A stretch of 64,000 nucleotides of DNA, taken from RPQJ01 sp963698735 (lineage in GTDB: Bacteria; Pseudomonadota; Gammaproteobacteria; Steroidobacterales; Steroidobacteraceae). The stretch covers positions 1-64,000 of the forward strand of contig CAVOSA010000036.1 of NCBI GenBank assembly GCA_963698735.1, written 5' to 3'. This document shows, piece after piece, positions 41,114-49,044 of the stretch (position 1 is the first letter of the stretch; every line of letters starts with the position of its first letter). The position numbers were made by a program, and so were the translations under genes. The notes below the pieces were generated by a model that made no database searches, was not told the origin of the DNA, and worked only from the letters and a program-made list of their open reading frames with translations.

Positions 41114-42010
41114 CTATTCCTCCGGCTTCGGCGGCGCGAGCGCGAGCGCGCGCTCATAGAGTTCCTTGCGGCTGCGGCCGGTGATCTGGGCCGCCATGCG
41201 CGCCGCTTGCGATACCGGTAATTCCTGCAGCAGCACGCCAAGCACGCGCGCGGCAGCCTGCGCATCGGCAGCGTCGTCGGCTGCTGCCGCGCCAGCGACG
41301 ACGAGCACGATCTCGCCGCGCGTCATGTTCGCATCGCCCGCGCACTGCTGCGCAAGCCCGGCGAGCGTGCCGCGGTAGACATGTTCGAAACGCTTGGTCA
41401 GTTCGCGCGCGATGCTCGCCTCACGCTCTGCGCCGAAAGCCGCCGCCAGGTCTTCGAGGGTGGCCGCCAACCGATGCGGTGCCTCGTAGAAGACGAGCGT
41501 GCGCGACTCACGTGCGAGGCGCTCGAGCGTTTCGCGTCGCGCCCCCTGCTTCGCGGGCAGGAAGCCTTCGAACACGAAACGGTCGGTGGCCAGCCCGGCG
41601 ACGGAGAGCGCAGCGATCGCGGCACACGGTCCGGGAATCGCGACGATTTCGACACCAGCACGCGCTGCGGCGGCCACCAGCAGCGAACCGGGATCGCTCA
41701 TGAGCGGCGTGCCGGCATCGGTGACGAGCGCAATGCGTTCGCCCGCCTGCAGGCGGGCAACCAGCACCGGGACGCGCTCGCGTTCGTTGTGCTCGTGCAG
41801 CGACTCCACCGTTCCTGCCGGTCGCGCAATGCCGCAGGCCTCCAGCAGCGTGCGGGTGTGCCGCGTATCCTCGGCGAGCAGCAGGTCCGCATCGCGCAGC
41901 CACGCGGCCGCCCGCGGACTCAGGTCCTGCAGGTTGCCGATCGGGGTTGCGACGACGAACAGTGTGCCGCCATGCGTCCGCCCCGTAGAATCCACTGCTG
42001 TATCGGTCAC
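41114..42010 (-). CDS. rsmI: 16S rRNA (cytidine1402-2'-O)-methyltransferase RsmI
   Basis: Tetrapyrrole-methylase-fold enzyme that methylates the ribose of C1402. Signature segments are LFVVATPIGNLQDLSPRA, LLLAEDTRHTRTLL, LVTDAGTPLMSDPG, PGPCAAIAALSVAGL and FYEAPHRL. GTG 42010 has a strong GGGAGG five bases upstream and gives 298 residues; open frame further upstream runs into the divergent lpoA gene. Only 23 bases separate the two starts, so each promoter must overlap the other gene. Confidence 0.95.
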   Translation of the reverse strand: MTDTAVDSTGRTHGGTLFVVATPIGNLQDLSPRAAAWLRDADLLLAEDTRHTRTLLEACGIARPAGTVESLHEHNERERVPVLVARLQAGERIALVTDAGTPLMSDPGSLLVAAAARAGVEIVAIPGPCAAIAALSVAGLATDRFVFEGFLPAKQGARRETLERLARESRTLVFYEAPHRLAATLEDLAAAFGAEREASIARELTKRFEHVYRGTLAGLAQQCAGDANMTRGEIVLVVAGAAAADDAADAQAAARVLGVLLQELPVSQAARMAAQITGRSRKELYERALALAPPKPEE

Positions 42011-42033
42011 GCGCGCCTCCCGAAGGATCACGC

Positions 42034-43965
42034 ATGCTGCACGTTTCGCTTCGTCGCGGGCAAGTTCACACCAGCCGCCGGTTGGCCTGGCTCGCCGGCC
42101 TGCTGCTGCTCGTACTGGGTGCAACGCTGGCGCACGCACAGGACTCCGCGCCCAGCCTCGCGAAGGCCGCCGCGATGGCCCGCGATGGCCGCCATCTCGA
42201 GGCCGCCGAGCGGTACGAACAACTCGCCCGTCATGGTTTCATGAACTGGGACGCTGGCATCGCGCTGCTCGCCGCTCGCGAGTACCTGGCCGGTGGATCG
42301 ACCAAGGACGCGGAGAGATTGCTCGACAAGGCGCGCAGCCGCGTCCGGTCCGACGATGAGCGCGCATTGCTCGCGGAGGTCGAGGCCAGGCTGGCCCTTG
42401 CACGCGGCGACGCGGCGCGCGCGGTGGCCGCGTTGCGCACGTTGCCGTCGCCGCTGCCGGCCGAATCCGCCGCGGAATTGCTCGCCCTGCGTGGCAGCGC
42501 GGAGATCGCCGCGGGTGATGCACTCGCCGGCGTCCGCTCGTTCGAGGAGCGGGGCGCAGTGCTCGACTCACCGGCGGCGCGGACGGAAAACGACCGCCTG
42601 CTGTTCGACCAGTTGCTGCTCCATCCCCCGGGTGCGATCACCGCCGCGGGCATGTCGGAGCGCGAGCGCGGCTGGCTCGAACTGCCCGCGATCGTTACGG
42701 CAGGCGGCGACGAGGCGGCACGCGCGCAAGCCGCATCCAGTTGGGCGACTCAGCATCCCGGCCATCCGGGCGCTGCGTACCTGCCCGACACCGTGGCAAC
42801 CGGGCCGGCCGTGGTGACACTCAGTGGCGGACCCGTGACGAGCATTGCCTTGCTGCTGCCCACGTCGGGCAAGCAGCAGGCCGCTGGAGCGGCGGTCCGC
42901 GACGGCTTCGCCGCCGCCTGGTTCGCTTCGTCGGCCGCGGACACGCGTCCGCGCATCGAGATGTACGACACAGCCGCGCTCGGCGCCGCTGCTGCGTACC
43001 AGCGTGCAATCTCCGAAGGGGCCCGCATGGTCGTCGGCCCGCTCACCAAGGAAGAGATCGTGGCGGTCGTCGCCTCGCAGCCAGCCGGATTGCCGGTGCC
43101 CACGCTCGCACTGAACTCCGCGGTGGCGGCAGGAGCAACGGTTCCCGCGTTTCTCTACCAGTTCGCTCTCGATCCGGAACAGGAAGCGCGCGCGGTTGCG
43201 CGGCGCATCGCTAACGACGGCCTCGTCCGCGGCATCGCGCTGTTTCCGGACAACGTGTGGGGCCAACGGCTGCGCGAGGCGTTCGAGCAGGAACTGGAGG
43301 CCACGGGAGCCGTCACCTTGATGGCCGCCCAGTACTACCCGCCTGGCGCAAAGGATTTTTCCGGTCCGCTGCGCGCTGCGCTCGGCCGCTTCGGCGGCGC
43401 TGGCGATCGCAGCTCGAACCCGGGCCAGCCGCTGCCACCGCGCGACGCAGCCGCGGAACAGGCCGCCGGACCGCAATTCGCGTTCGTTGCCGCAACACCG
43501 CAGGCCGCACGCGCCATCCGGCCGCAGCTGCGCTTCCAGATGACGTACGACTTGCCGCTCTATGCGACGTCCGATGCCTGGGACCCCAGCGTGCGCGTGG
43601 CTTCCGACATGGAAGGCATGGTGTTCCCGGAAATGCCGTGGCTGTTGTATGGCGGGCAAGGGGCGCCGGAGCTGTGGGACGCGCTGCAGGACGACTGGGC
43701 TGCGCGCTCGCGCGGCCGGCTGCGGCTGTATGCCTTTGGCTACGACGCGTTCCGCCTCGCGCAACAACTCGGCAGTTCCGGAGTCGCCGCCGGCGTCGAC
43801 GGGCTCACGGGCCTGCTGGAACTGAACCGCGCCGACGGGCACATCCAGCGCGGCCTGCAGTTCGCGCGCATCGAGGCCGGACGTCCGCAGGCCGCAGGGG
43901 CCAGCGTGGTGATCTTTCGCGACACTCCCGCCACAAATTCACCGGGCGCCCCGCCACCGCCGTGA
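42034..43965 (+). CDS. lpoA: LpoA/LppC-family activator of PBP1A
   Basis: Outer-membrane-side activator of the peptidoglycan synthase PBP1A. An N-terminal TPR-like helical domain (about 40-240) is followed by a periplasmic-binding-protein-like domain from about 265 (SIALLLPTSGKQQAAGAAVRDGF). The order rsmI-lpoA-yraN is the conserved one. Odd point: the signal sequence ends ATLAHA-QDS and has no lipobox cysteine, so the protein looks secreted by signal peptidase I rather than lipidated. ATG 42034 has GAAGGA upstream. Confidence 0.88.
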   Translation: MLHVSLRRGQVHTSRRLAWLAGLLLLVLGATLAHAQDSAPSLAKAAAMARDGRHLEAAERYEQLARHGFMNWDAGIALLAAREYLAGGSTKDAERLLDKARSRVRSDDERALLAEVEARLALARGDAARAVAALRTLPSPLPAESAAELLALRGSAEIAAGDALAGVRSFEERGAVLDSPAARTENDRLLFDQLLLHPPGAITAAGMSERERGWLELPAIVTAGGDEAARAQAASSWATQHPGHPGAAYLPDTVATGPAVVTLSGGPVTSIALLLPTSGKQQAAGAAVRDGFAAAWFASSAADTRPRIEMYDTAALGAAAAYQRAISEGARMVVGPLTKEEIVAVVASQPAGLPVPTLALNSAVAAGATVPAFLYQFALDPEQEARAVARRIANDGLVRGIALFPDNVWGQRLREAFEQELEATGAVTLMAAQYYPPGAKDFSGPLRAALGRFGGAGDRSSNPGQPLPPRDAAAEQAAGPQFAFVAATPQAARAIRPQLRFQMTYDLPLYATSDAWDPSVRVASDMEGMVFPEMPWLLYGGQGAPELWDALQDDWAARSRGRLRLYAFGYDAFRLAQQLGSSGVAAGVDGLTGLLELNRADGHIQRGLQFARIEAGRPQAAGASVVIFRDTPATNSPGAPPPP

Positions 43966-44010
43966 GCGACAACGGGCGCTCCGCCGTCACGACGACGGCT
44001 GGGCGCCTGG

Positions 44011-44403
44011 ATGCAACACGAACCAGCAACGACGACCGAGATCGGCCGTGCCGGCGAGACACGCGCGCTGCGCTACCTGGAGGCCGAGGGCCTCGTCCTG
44101 CTCGTGCGCAACTATCGGTGCCGGGCCGGGGAAATCGACCTGGTCATGATGGATCCCGCGGCACGCATACTGGTGCTGGTCGAGGTTCGATCGCGATCGC
44201 GGAGCGACTTCGGGCGCGCGGCTGCGACGGTCAGCCAGGCCAAGCAGCGTCGCTGCTCGCTGGCCGCCCGTCACCTGCTCATGAGTCGGCGCGAACTGCG
44301 GCGGCTGCGGGCGCGGTTCGACGTGGTCGCGATCGACCCGTCGCTGGCACCAGGCGGCGATCCGGTCGTCACGTGGATTCGCAATGCGTTCGTGCTTTCC
44401 TAG
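44011..44403 (+). CDS. yraN: UPF0102 family protein YraN
   Basis: Predicted endonuclease-like protein of 130 residues. The restriction-enzyme-like core is visible as RNYRCRAGEIDLVMMD followed by VLVEVRSRSR, matching the PD-(D/E)xK pattern. An N-terminal GETRALRYLEAEG helix is typical of the family. It follows lpoA by 45 bases. Function is not established. Confidence 0.88.
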   Translation: MQHEPATTTEIGRAGETRALRYLEAEGLVLLVRNYRCRAGEIDLVMMDPAARILVLVEVRSRSRSDFGRAAATVSQAKQRRCSLAARHLLMSRRELRRLRARFDVVAIDPSLAPGGDPVVTWIRNAFVLS

Positions 44404-44479
44404 CTGTTCCGCGAAGCTGGAAATGCAGCAGGGCATCGCGCAGCAGGCGTCGGATCACTTCGACGAGCCGGCTCAGGTG

Positions 44480-46480
44480 TCAGGGCGTGTACCAGATCGG
44501 CGACGTCCACGCCCGTTCCTGCTGCTTCATCGGAACGTCGTCGCTCATCTTCACGCCGAAACGCACCTGGTCGTACGCCGTCCAGCGGGGCGTCGGGATC
44601 TCGATCACGCGGGCGTAGTAGAAGGCGCGCTGGCCCGGCTGGAAGTCCGGGTCTTTCCACACCGCCGACAGTTCCGCCGCGCCGATCGTGTTGGTGAACG
44701 TGGCCCGGGCGACATCGACCGTGTCGCCTACCGGCGGCAGCTTACCGTCCTTGCCGGGCTTGCGGTCGCCGGCCCACACCACCTCGTACACCTTCTCCTG
44801 CGCAGTGCCCGAGGCATCGAGCCAACCCTTGACCACCTGGATGCGGTCGAGGTTGGCGCCGGTCGGGTCCTTCATCGCCGCCACCAGGAACAAGGGCGTC
44901 TTGCCGGGCGCAGCGGACTTCAGGTCGCCGCCCATCGGCACGCCCTTGGTGTAGCCGACCTCGGCGAGGTAGCGCGACTCGGCGTCCTCGGGCACGTAGT
45001 CGTAGCCGCCGAAGAAGCGCACCGTCAGGCGCGTGCCGGACGTGCCGTAGGTCTCGCGGCGCATCATTGCGTCGAAGATCGCGTCGCGCGTGTTCTCGGT
45101 GGCCCAGACGGCCGCGTAGCCAGCCGCGAGGTACTGCCAGGTGTAGCGCGCCGCGCCGTCACCCCCTTCGCCGGTGTTCGAACGCTGCTTCCAGCGATCC
45201 GGGCTCGGCTCCTGCCCGGGGAACTTGCCGAAGAAGTTGTCCTCCTCGACGAACGGCAGCGCGTTGTGCGCGTCGGAGCTGCCGATGATGCCGGACTTGA
45301 ACGGATTGACGCCCAGCTTCGCCTCGTGTTCGAGGCCGCGCATGAATCCTGCACGCACGTAGCTCGTGGGCATCATCTCCGGGGTGAGTTTCCCGCCGAG
45401 AGTCAGGTTGCCGAGTTCCCAGCCGGCGATGCCGTACTCGAGGAACTCGTCGTTCGGGGACAGTTTCGGATGGCTCTCGGAGGCACCCTTCATCTGCACG
45501 ATCTCCTGCACCGGCTCCCAGCGCTGCCGGCGCTCGGCGTAGTCCTTCGACAGCGGCGCGCCGCTGAAGGTCTGCGCGGCGTACATGCGGCCGTTCGACA
45601 GGTTGCCGTTGTGCGGAATCGCGAGCGCACGGCCGCCGGTGCGCTGTTCGTAAGTGGCCATCCACTCCCAGAGCTTCTCGGGATCCTCGCTCTGCCACGA
45701 ACTGAACGGGAATACCTGCCCTGCCCGGTCCGCGCCGTCGCGCAGCACCACGTTGCGGTGCAGGTTGTCGCCGCCCGGCGTCGGCGTCCACTCGAAGCCG
45801 ATGAACGTGGTGAACTTCCCGGGCTCGTTGTACTGGTCGGCCATGACGGCCGCGCGCTGCCACACCGACATCATGAGCGGGCCCGCGGTCTTCGGGTTGG
45901 TCAACACCGATGGCAATGTGTTGCTCGCCTGCGCACCGATCACTTCGGTCACGGCCGCGGCCGCCTCGGCGCCGCCGGCCTTCATCATGCGGTTCCAGCG
46001 CTGGAGAGTGCTGTCGCCCATCAGCACCGGGTTGGATTTGTAGACCTCGGTGATCAGGCCGAGGCCCTCGGCGTGGTCGCTCAGGACGACGAAGTCGAGC
46101 GGGCGCGGCAGGCGCGCCGGCAGGCCGGTCGTCGAGATCACTTCTTCACCGCGCGAAATGCGGTAGGTCTCCTCGGGCGTGAAGCGGGTGCCGGTCGTGA
46201 AGGCGTCGCCGGAGTTGGCGCTGTGCAGGTGGGTGTCGCCCCACAGGACGCGCGTCGGGTACTTGCGGCCGGCGTACGGCGAATAGGCTCTCGCCTGAGG
46301 CGACGGGCTGCCGGCGCGCATGGGGACCGCAGCCTCGTAGGTATCGTCTACCACGCCACGGACGGTGGTGTCGGGTGCCGGGGCGGCGCGCGCGCCGATC
46401 ACCGGCGCGACCGTGAGCAAGCTTGCGGCCAGCGCCAGCGCGGCAACACCGGCAGGCGTGCGATAGTCGATCGTCGTCAT
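44480..46480 (-). CDS. DUF3604 family secreted protein
   Basis: Large exported protein of 666 residues. A signal peptide (AALALAASLLTVAPVIGARA) precedes the family hallmark LWGDTHLHSANSGDAF, whose HxH resembles a PHP-type metal site. Other family segments are FVVLSDHAEGLGLI, FIGFEWTP, IPHNGNLSNG and GSSDAHNALPF. ATG 46480 has an excellent GGGAGGAG upstream. Relatives occur in many environmental proteobacteria and may be metal-dependent hydrolases; no substrate is known. It stands alone in its transcription unit. Confidence 0.88.
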   Translation of the reverse strand: MTTIDYRTPAGVAALALAASLLTVAPVIGARAAPAPDTTVRGVVDDTYEAAVPMRAGSPSPQARAYSPYAGRKYPTRVLWGDTHLHSANSGDAFTTGTRFTPEETYRISRGEEVISTTGLPARLPRPLDFVVLSDHAEGLGLITEVYKSNPVLMGDSTLQRWNRMMKAGGAEAAAAVTEVIGAQASNTLPSVLTNPKTAGPLMMSVWQRAAVMADQYNEPGKFTTFIGFEWTPTPGGDNLHRNVVLRDGADRAGQVFPFSSWQSEDPEKLWEWMATYEQRTGGRALAIPHNGNLSNGRMYAAQTFSGAPLSKDYAERRQRWEPVQEIVQMKGASESHPKLSPNDEFLEYGIAGWELGNLTLGGKLTPEMMPTSYVRAGFMRGLEHEAKLGVNPFKSGIIGSSDAHNALPFVEEDNFFGKFPGQEPSPDRWKQRSNTGEGGDGAARYTWQYLAAGYAAVWATENTRDAIFDAMMRRETYGTSGTRLTVRFFGGYDYVPEDAESRYLAEVGYTKGVPMGGDLKSAAPGKTPLFLVAAMKDPTGANLDRIQVVKGWLDASGTAQEKVYEVVWAGDRKPGKDGKLPPVGDTVDVARATFTNTIGAAELSAVWKDPDFQPGQRAFYYARVIEIPTPRWTAYDQVRFGVKMSDDVPMKQQERAWTSPIWYTP

Positions 46481-46577
46481 TTCTCCTCCCTTGCTGCCCA
46501 CGTGGCGGCAGCCTCCGTCTGGATCAGGCGCGCGGTCACGACCCCGCGCTGGCCGGCGCTGCACGCGCGCCGAGACT

Positions 46578-46769
46578 TTACCCGATGCCGGCGTCGATCA
46601 TGAAGATCTCCGAGTCGTGGAACGCGACGTCCGAGTCGCCCTCGCCCCACAGCACGCTGCCGGCCGGGTGCAAGCGTCCGCTCGCGAATGGCGGCCGGTA
46701 GAACAGCGTCGTGTCCACGATCACGCCATCGGCGTCCGTGTAGTGCCACTTGCCGCCCAACGGCACCAC
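46578..46769 (-). CDS. Short reading frame, possible C-terminal fragment of an unknown protein
   Basis: A 63-residue frame begins at GTG right after a TAG and ends IFMIDAGIG. Its sequence (GGKWHYTDADGVIVDTTLFY, PAGSVLWGEGDSDVAFHD) looks protein-like, with mixed hydrophobic and acidic residues unlike the Arg-rich shadow frames nearby. The preceding 200 bases on this strand also keep coding-like codon use in another frame. This may be the end of a gene broken by a frameshift. I do not recognise a family. Confidence 0.35.
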   Translation of the reverse strand: MVPLGGKWHYTDADGVIVDTTLFYRPPFASGRLHPAGSVLWGEGDSDVAFHDSEIFMIDAGIG

Positions 46770-47419
46770 CTATTGAGACCGACCAGCGCGTCGACCCAGT
46801 CGACTTCTCGGCTCGCGGCCCTGACCTGATGCAACAGCCTGACCCGCAGGTCCGACTCGACGTCGAAAAAGGCGAGCAAGGCGGAGACCGGGGCTCCGCG
46901 CCTGACAGCTGGCACCAGATCCGGCTTGCTGCTACCAGGCTGCAAGACGGCGGCGACGGTGCGGCGAGCGATGGCCGCAGCTACTTGACGACTTTGAGCC
47001 GCGCGCGGCGACTGTCGGTTGGCGCCGTGGGCTTCGGGCCGGATTCGTCGCCGCGGCGATTCCGGCGCGCGCGCCTGGTCGCCAGGCGGAACGGGCGGCG
47101 ACGGATCGACGTCATCATCCGCGAAAATCATGCCCTGCCCCGTCTCGCGCGCGTAGATCGCCAGCACCGCATTGATCGGCGCACGCACCGACATGCTGAC
47201 GCCGCCGAACCGCCCGCTGAAACTGACTTCGTCGTTACCCAGCCGCAGGTTGGCCGTCGCGCTCCAGCTCGCGTTCAGCACGATCTTGCCGTCCTTGACG
47301 TACTGCCGGGGCACTTCGACGCCGGCCGCGTTTGCATCGACCACCAGGTGCGGCGTGCACAGGCTGTCCGAGATCCATTCGTGGATGGCCCGCAGCAGGT
47401 AAGGCCGCCGCGCCTTCAT
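46721..47419 (-). CDS. sspB: ClpXP specificity-enhancing factor SspB, apparently frameshifted near its tail
   Basis: Adaptor that hands ssrA-tagged proteins to ClpXP. The N-terminal domain is complete, from RRPYLLRAIHEWISD through HLVVDANAAGVEVPRQYV to VLAIYARETGQGMIFADDD. The following linker (VDPSPPVPPGDQARAPE) is normal, but the frame then runs into unrelated sequence to 46721. In the other frame the expected tail appears: PKPTAPTDSRRARLKVVK and a TAG at 46981-46983. LKVVK is the ClpX-binding motif, so one extra base around 47000-47060 explains the break. GTG 47470 is an alternative start with a Pro-rich extension. sspA lies upstream. Confidence 0.8.
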   Translation of the reverse strand: MKARRPYLLRAIHEWISDSLCTPHLVVDANAAGVEVPRQYVKDGKIVLNASWSATANLRLGNDEVSFSGRFGGVSMSVRAPINAVLAIYARETGQGMIFADDDVDPSPPVPPGDQARAPESPRRRIRPEAHGANRQSPRAAQSRQVAAAIARRTVAAVLQPGSSKPDLVPAVRRGAPVSALLAFFDVESDLRVRLLHQVRAASREVDWVDALVGLNRWCRWAASGTTRTPMA

Positions 47420-47513
47420 GGGCGGTCCCGAAGGAGGTGGTGCCGGCGGGGGACTGCTGGTCGTCGTCACGGCGACAGTATGCCGCGGGCTGGCCGGCCC
47501 AGGGAGACGGAAC

Positions 47514-48152
47514 TCAGCCAGCCGCCAGGCGCCGGGGCGCCCGCATGTTGCGCTCGGTTTCGTTCAGGCTGCGCTGGAACGAAGCACGCGCGAAGATCTT
47601 GGTCGCATAGCGCTCCAGCGCTGGCGCCGCGCTGACGATCGCCGCCGTGTCCACGTCCCAGCGCGGCAGGCGCCACAGGATCGGCGCCACTGCAGCATCG
47701 AGCTGCGAGAACTGGTCGGACAGGAACCATGGCCGCGCGCGAAACAGCGGATCGGAAGCGAGCATGCTTTCGGTCAGCAGCTTGCGTGCCCGCTCCTTGT
47801 CGCGCCGGTCCGCGCCCGAGCCCGGCTCGAGCACGTCGGCGACCGCGTACCAGTCCTGCTCGATTCGCCGCAGCGCGACGCGCGCCTGCGCCCGCACGCC
47901 TGGATCGGTCGAGGTCATCGATGGGTGCGGGAAGCGCTCGTCCAGGTACTCGCAGATGATGCCGGGTTCATAGACCACCAGGTCGCGGTCGACCAGCGTG
48001 GGCACGGTCTGGTACGGGTTGAGGTCGATGAGGTCTTCGGGCGGATGAGCCGGGTCCGTCTCGACGACACGCGTCTCGAGGGCCTTTTCCGCCAGCACAA
48101 AGCGAACACGGTGGCAGCGCGCGTCGGCGGCGCGCGAATAGAGCGTCATCAT
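47514..48152 (-). CDS. sspA: Stringent starvation protein A homologue SspA (GST fold)
   Basis: RNA-polymerase-associated GST-like protein without glutathione transferase activity in E. coli. An N-terminal thioredoxin-like domain (MTLYSRAADARCHRVRFVLA, DLNPYQTVPTLVDRDLVVYE) is followed by a helical C-terminal domain. Length 212 is normal. The order petC-sspA-sspB is conserved in gammaproteobacteria and supports SspA over a generic GST. Confidence 0.92.
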   Translation of the reverse strand: MMTLYSRAADARCHRVRFVLAEKALETRVVETDPAHPPEDLIDLNPYQTVPTLVDRDLVVYEPGIICEYLDERFPHPSMTSTDPGVRAQARVALRRIEQDWYAVADVLEPGSGADRRDKERARKLLTESMLASDPLFRARPWFLSDQFSQLDAAVAPILWRLPRWDVDTAAIVSAAPALERYATKIFARASFQRSLNETERNMRAPRRLAAG

Positions 48153-48282
48153 GCTGGGGGAACTCCTGGTCCTGCAGCACGAAAAACTGGCCGCGCGCTC
48201 GCCGGCTGCAGCTTCCCCTCCGCTCCACGTGACGCCGCAAGGCGCCGGGAAATCGATGGGTGCCGCGCCGGCCGAAGCCGGC

Positions 48283-49044
48283 TTACTTCACGTCTTTCCA
48301 GTATTCCTTCTTGAGCGCGTACGCGAGCAGAGTGAAGAACACCAGGAACGCGATCACTGCATAGCCGAGCGACTGGCGCCTGGCCTGCACCGGTTCGCCG
48401 ATGTACTCGAGGAAGTTGACGGTATCACGGACGAACGCATCGTACTCTTCGGGCGTCAGCTTGCCAGGAGCGGCCAGCTTGAACTCCTTGAAGTGCTTCT
48501 GCACGTTGCCCTGCGCGTCCGTGCGGCCTTCCCACACCGCTTCCTGCGTGCCCTGCAGTTCCCACAGCACGTGCGGCATCGCGGTGCCCGGCAGCGCGAG
48601 GTTGTTCACGCCGGTGCCCTTGGCCGGGTCCGCGTAGAACGACTTCAGGAACGTATAGACGTAGTCCGGGCCCTTGCTGCGCGCGATCAGCGACAGGTCG
48701 GGCGGCGGCACTCCGAACCATGTCTTGCTGTCAGCAGCCTGCAGCCCATTGACCATCGTCGAGTGCGGCGACTCGCCGGACCAGAGCAGGTTCTCCGTCA
48801 GCTGCTGCTCGGTGAGCCCGATGTCCGCCGCCATGCGGTTGTAGCGCACGTACTTGGCCGAATGGCATGCGAGGCAGTGGTTGACGAAATTCTTCGCGCC
48901 CCGCTGCAACGACGCCTGGTTGTGGATGTCGTTGTTCGCCTTTTCGACGTGCGTCTCGCCGCCCGCCGCAAAAGCCAGAGACGGCAGGGCGAGCAGTGTC
49001 GCGACGAAGGCAAGGATCTTCTGCTGGTGACGATCAGTGCGCAT
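48283..49044 (-). CDS. petC: Ubiquinol-cytochrome c reductase cytochrome c1 subunit
   Basis: Membrane-anchored c-type haem subunit of complex III. A signal peptide (ILAFVATLLALPSLAFA) precedes the haem site CLACH (C57, C60, H61). The likely axial-Met segment is ALPGTAMPHVLW. A single C-terminal membrane helix (about 228-246) anchors it. Length 253 is normal. Its start overlaps the cytochrome b gene by 11 bases. Confidence 0.95.
   Translation of the reverse strand: MRTDRHQQKILAFVATLLALPSLAFAAGGETHVEKANNDIHNQASLQRGAKNFVNHCLACHSAKYVRYNRMAADIGLTEQQLTENLLWSGESPHSTMVNGLQAADSKTWFGVPPPDLSLIARSKGPDYVYTFLKSFYADPAKGTGVNNLALPGTAMPHVLWELQGTQEAVWEGRTDAQGNVQKHFKEFKLAAPGKLTPEEYDAFVRDTVNFLEYIGEPVQARRQSLGYAVIAFLVFFTLLAYALKKEYWKDVK

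Noticed and set aside
47514..48152. Generic detoxifying glutathione S-transferase
   Set aside because: Position directly between petC and sspB identifies it as SspA; GST fold alone does not imply glutathione activity.
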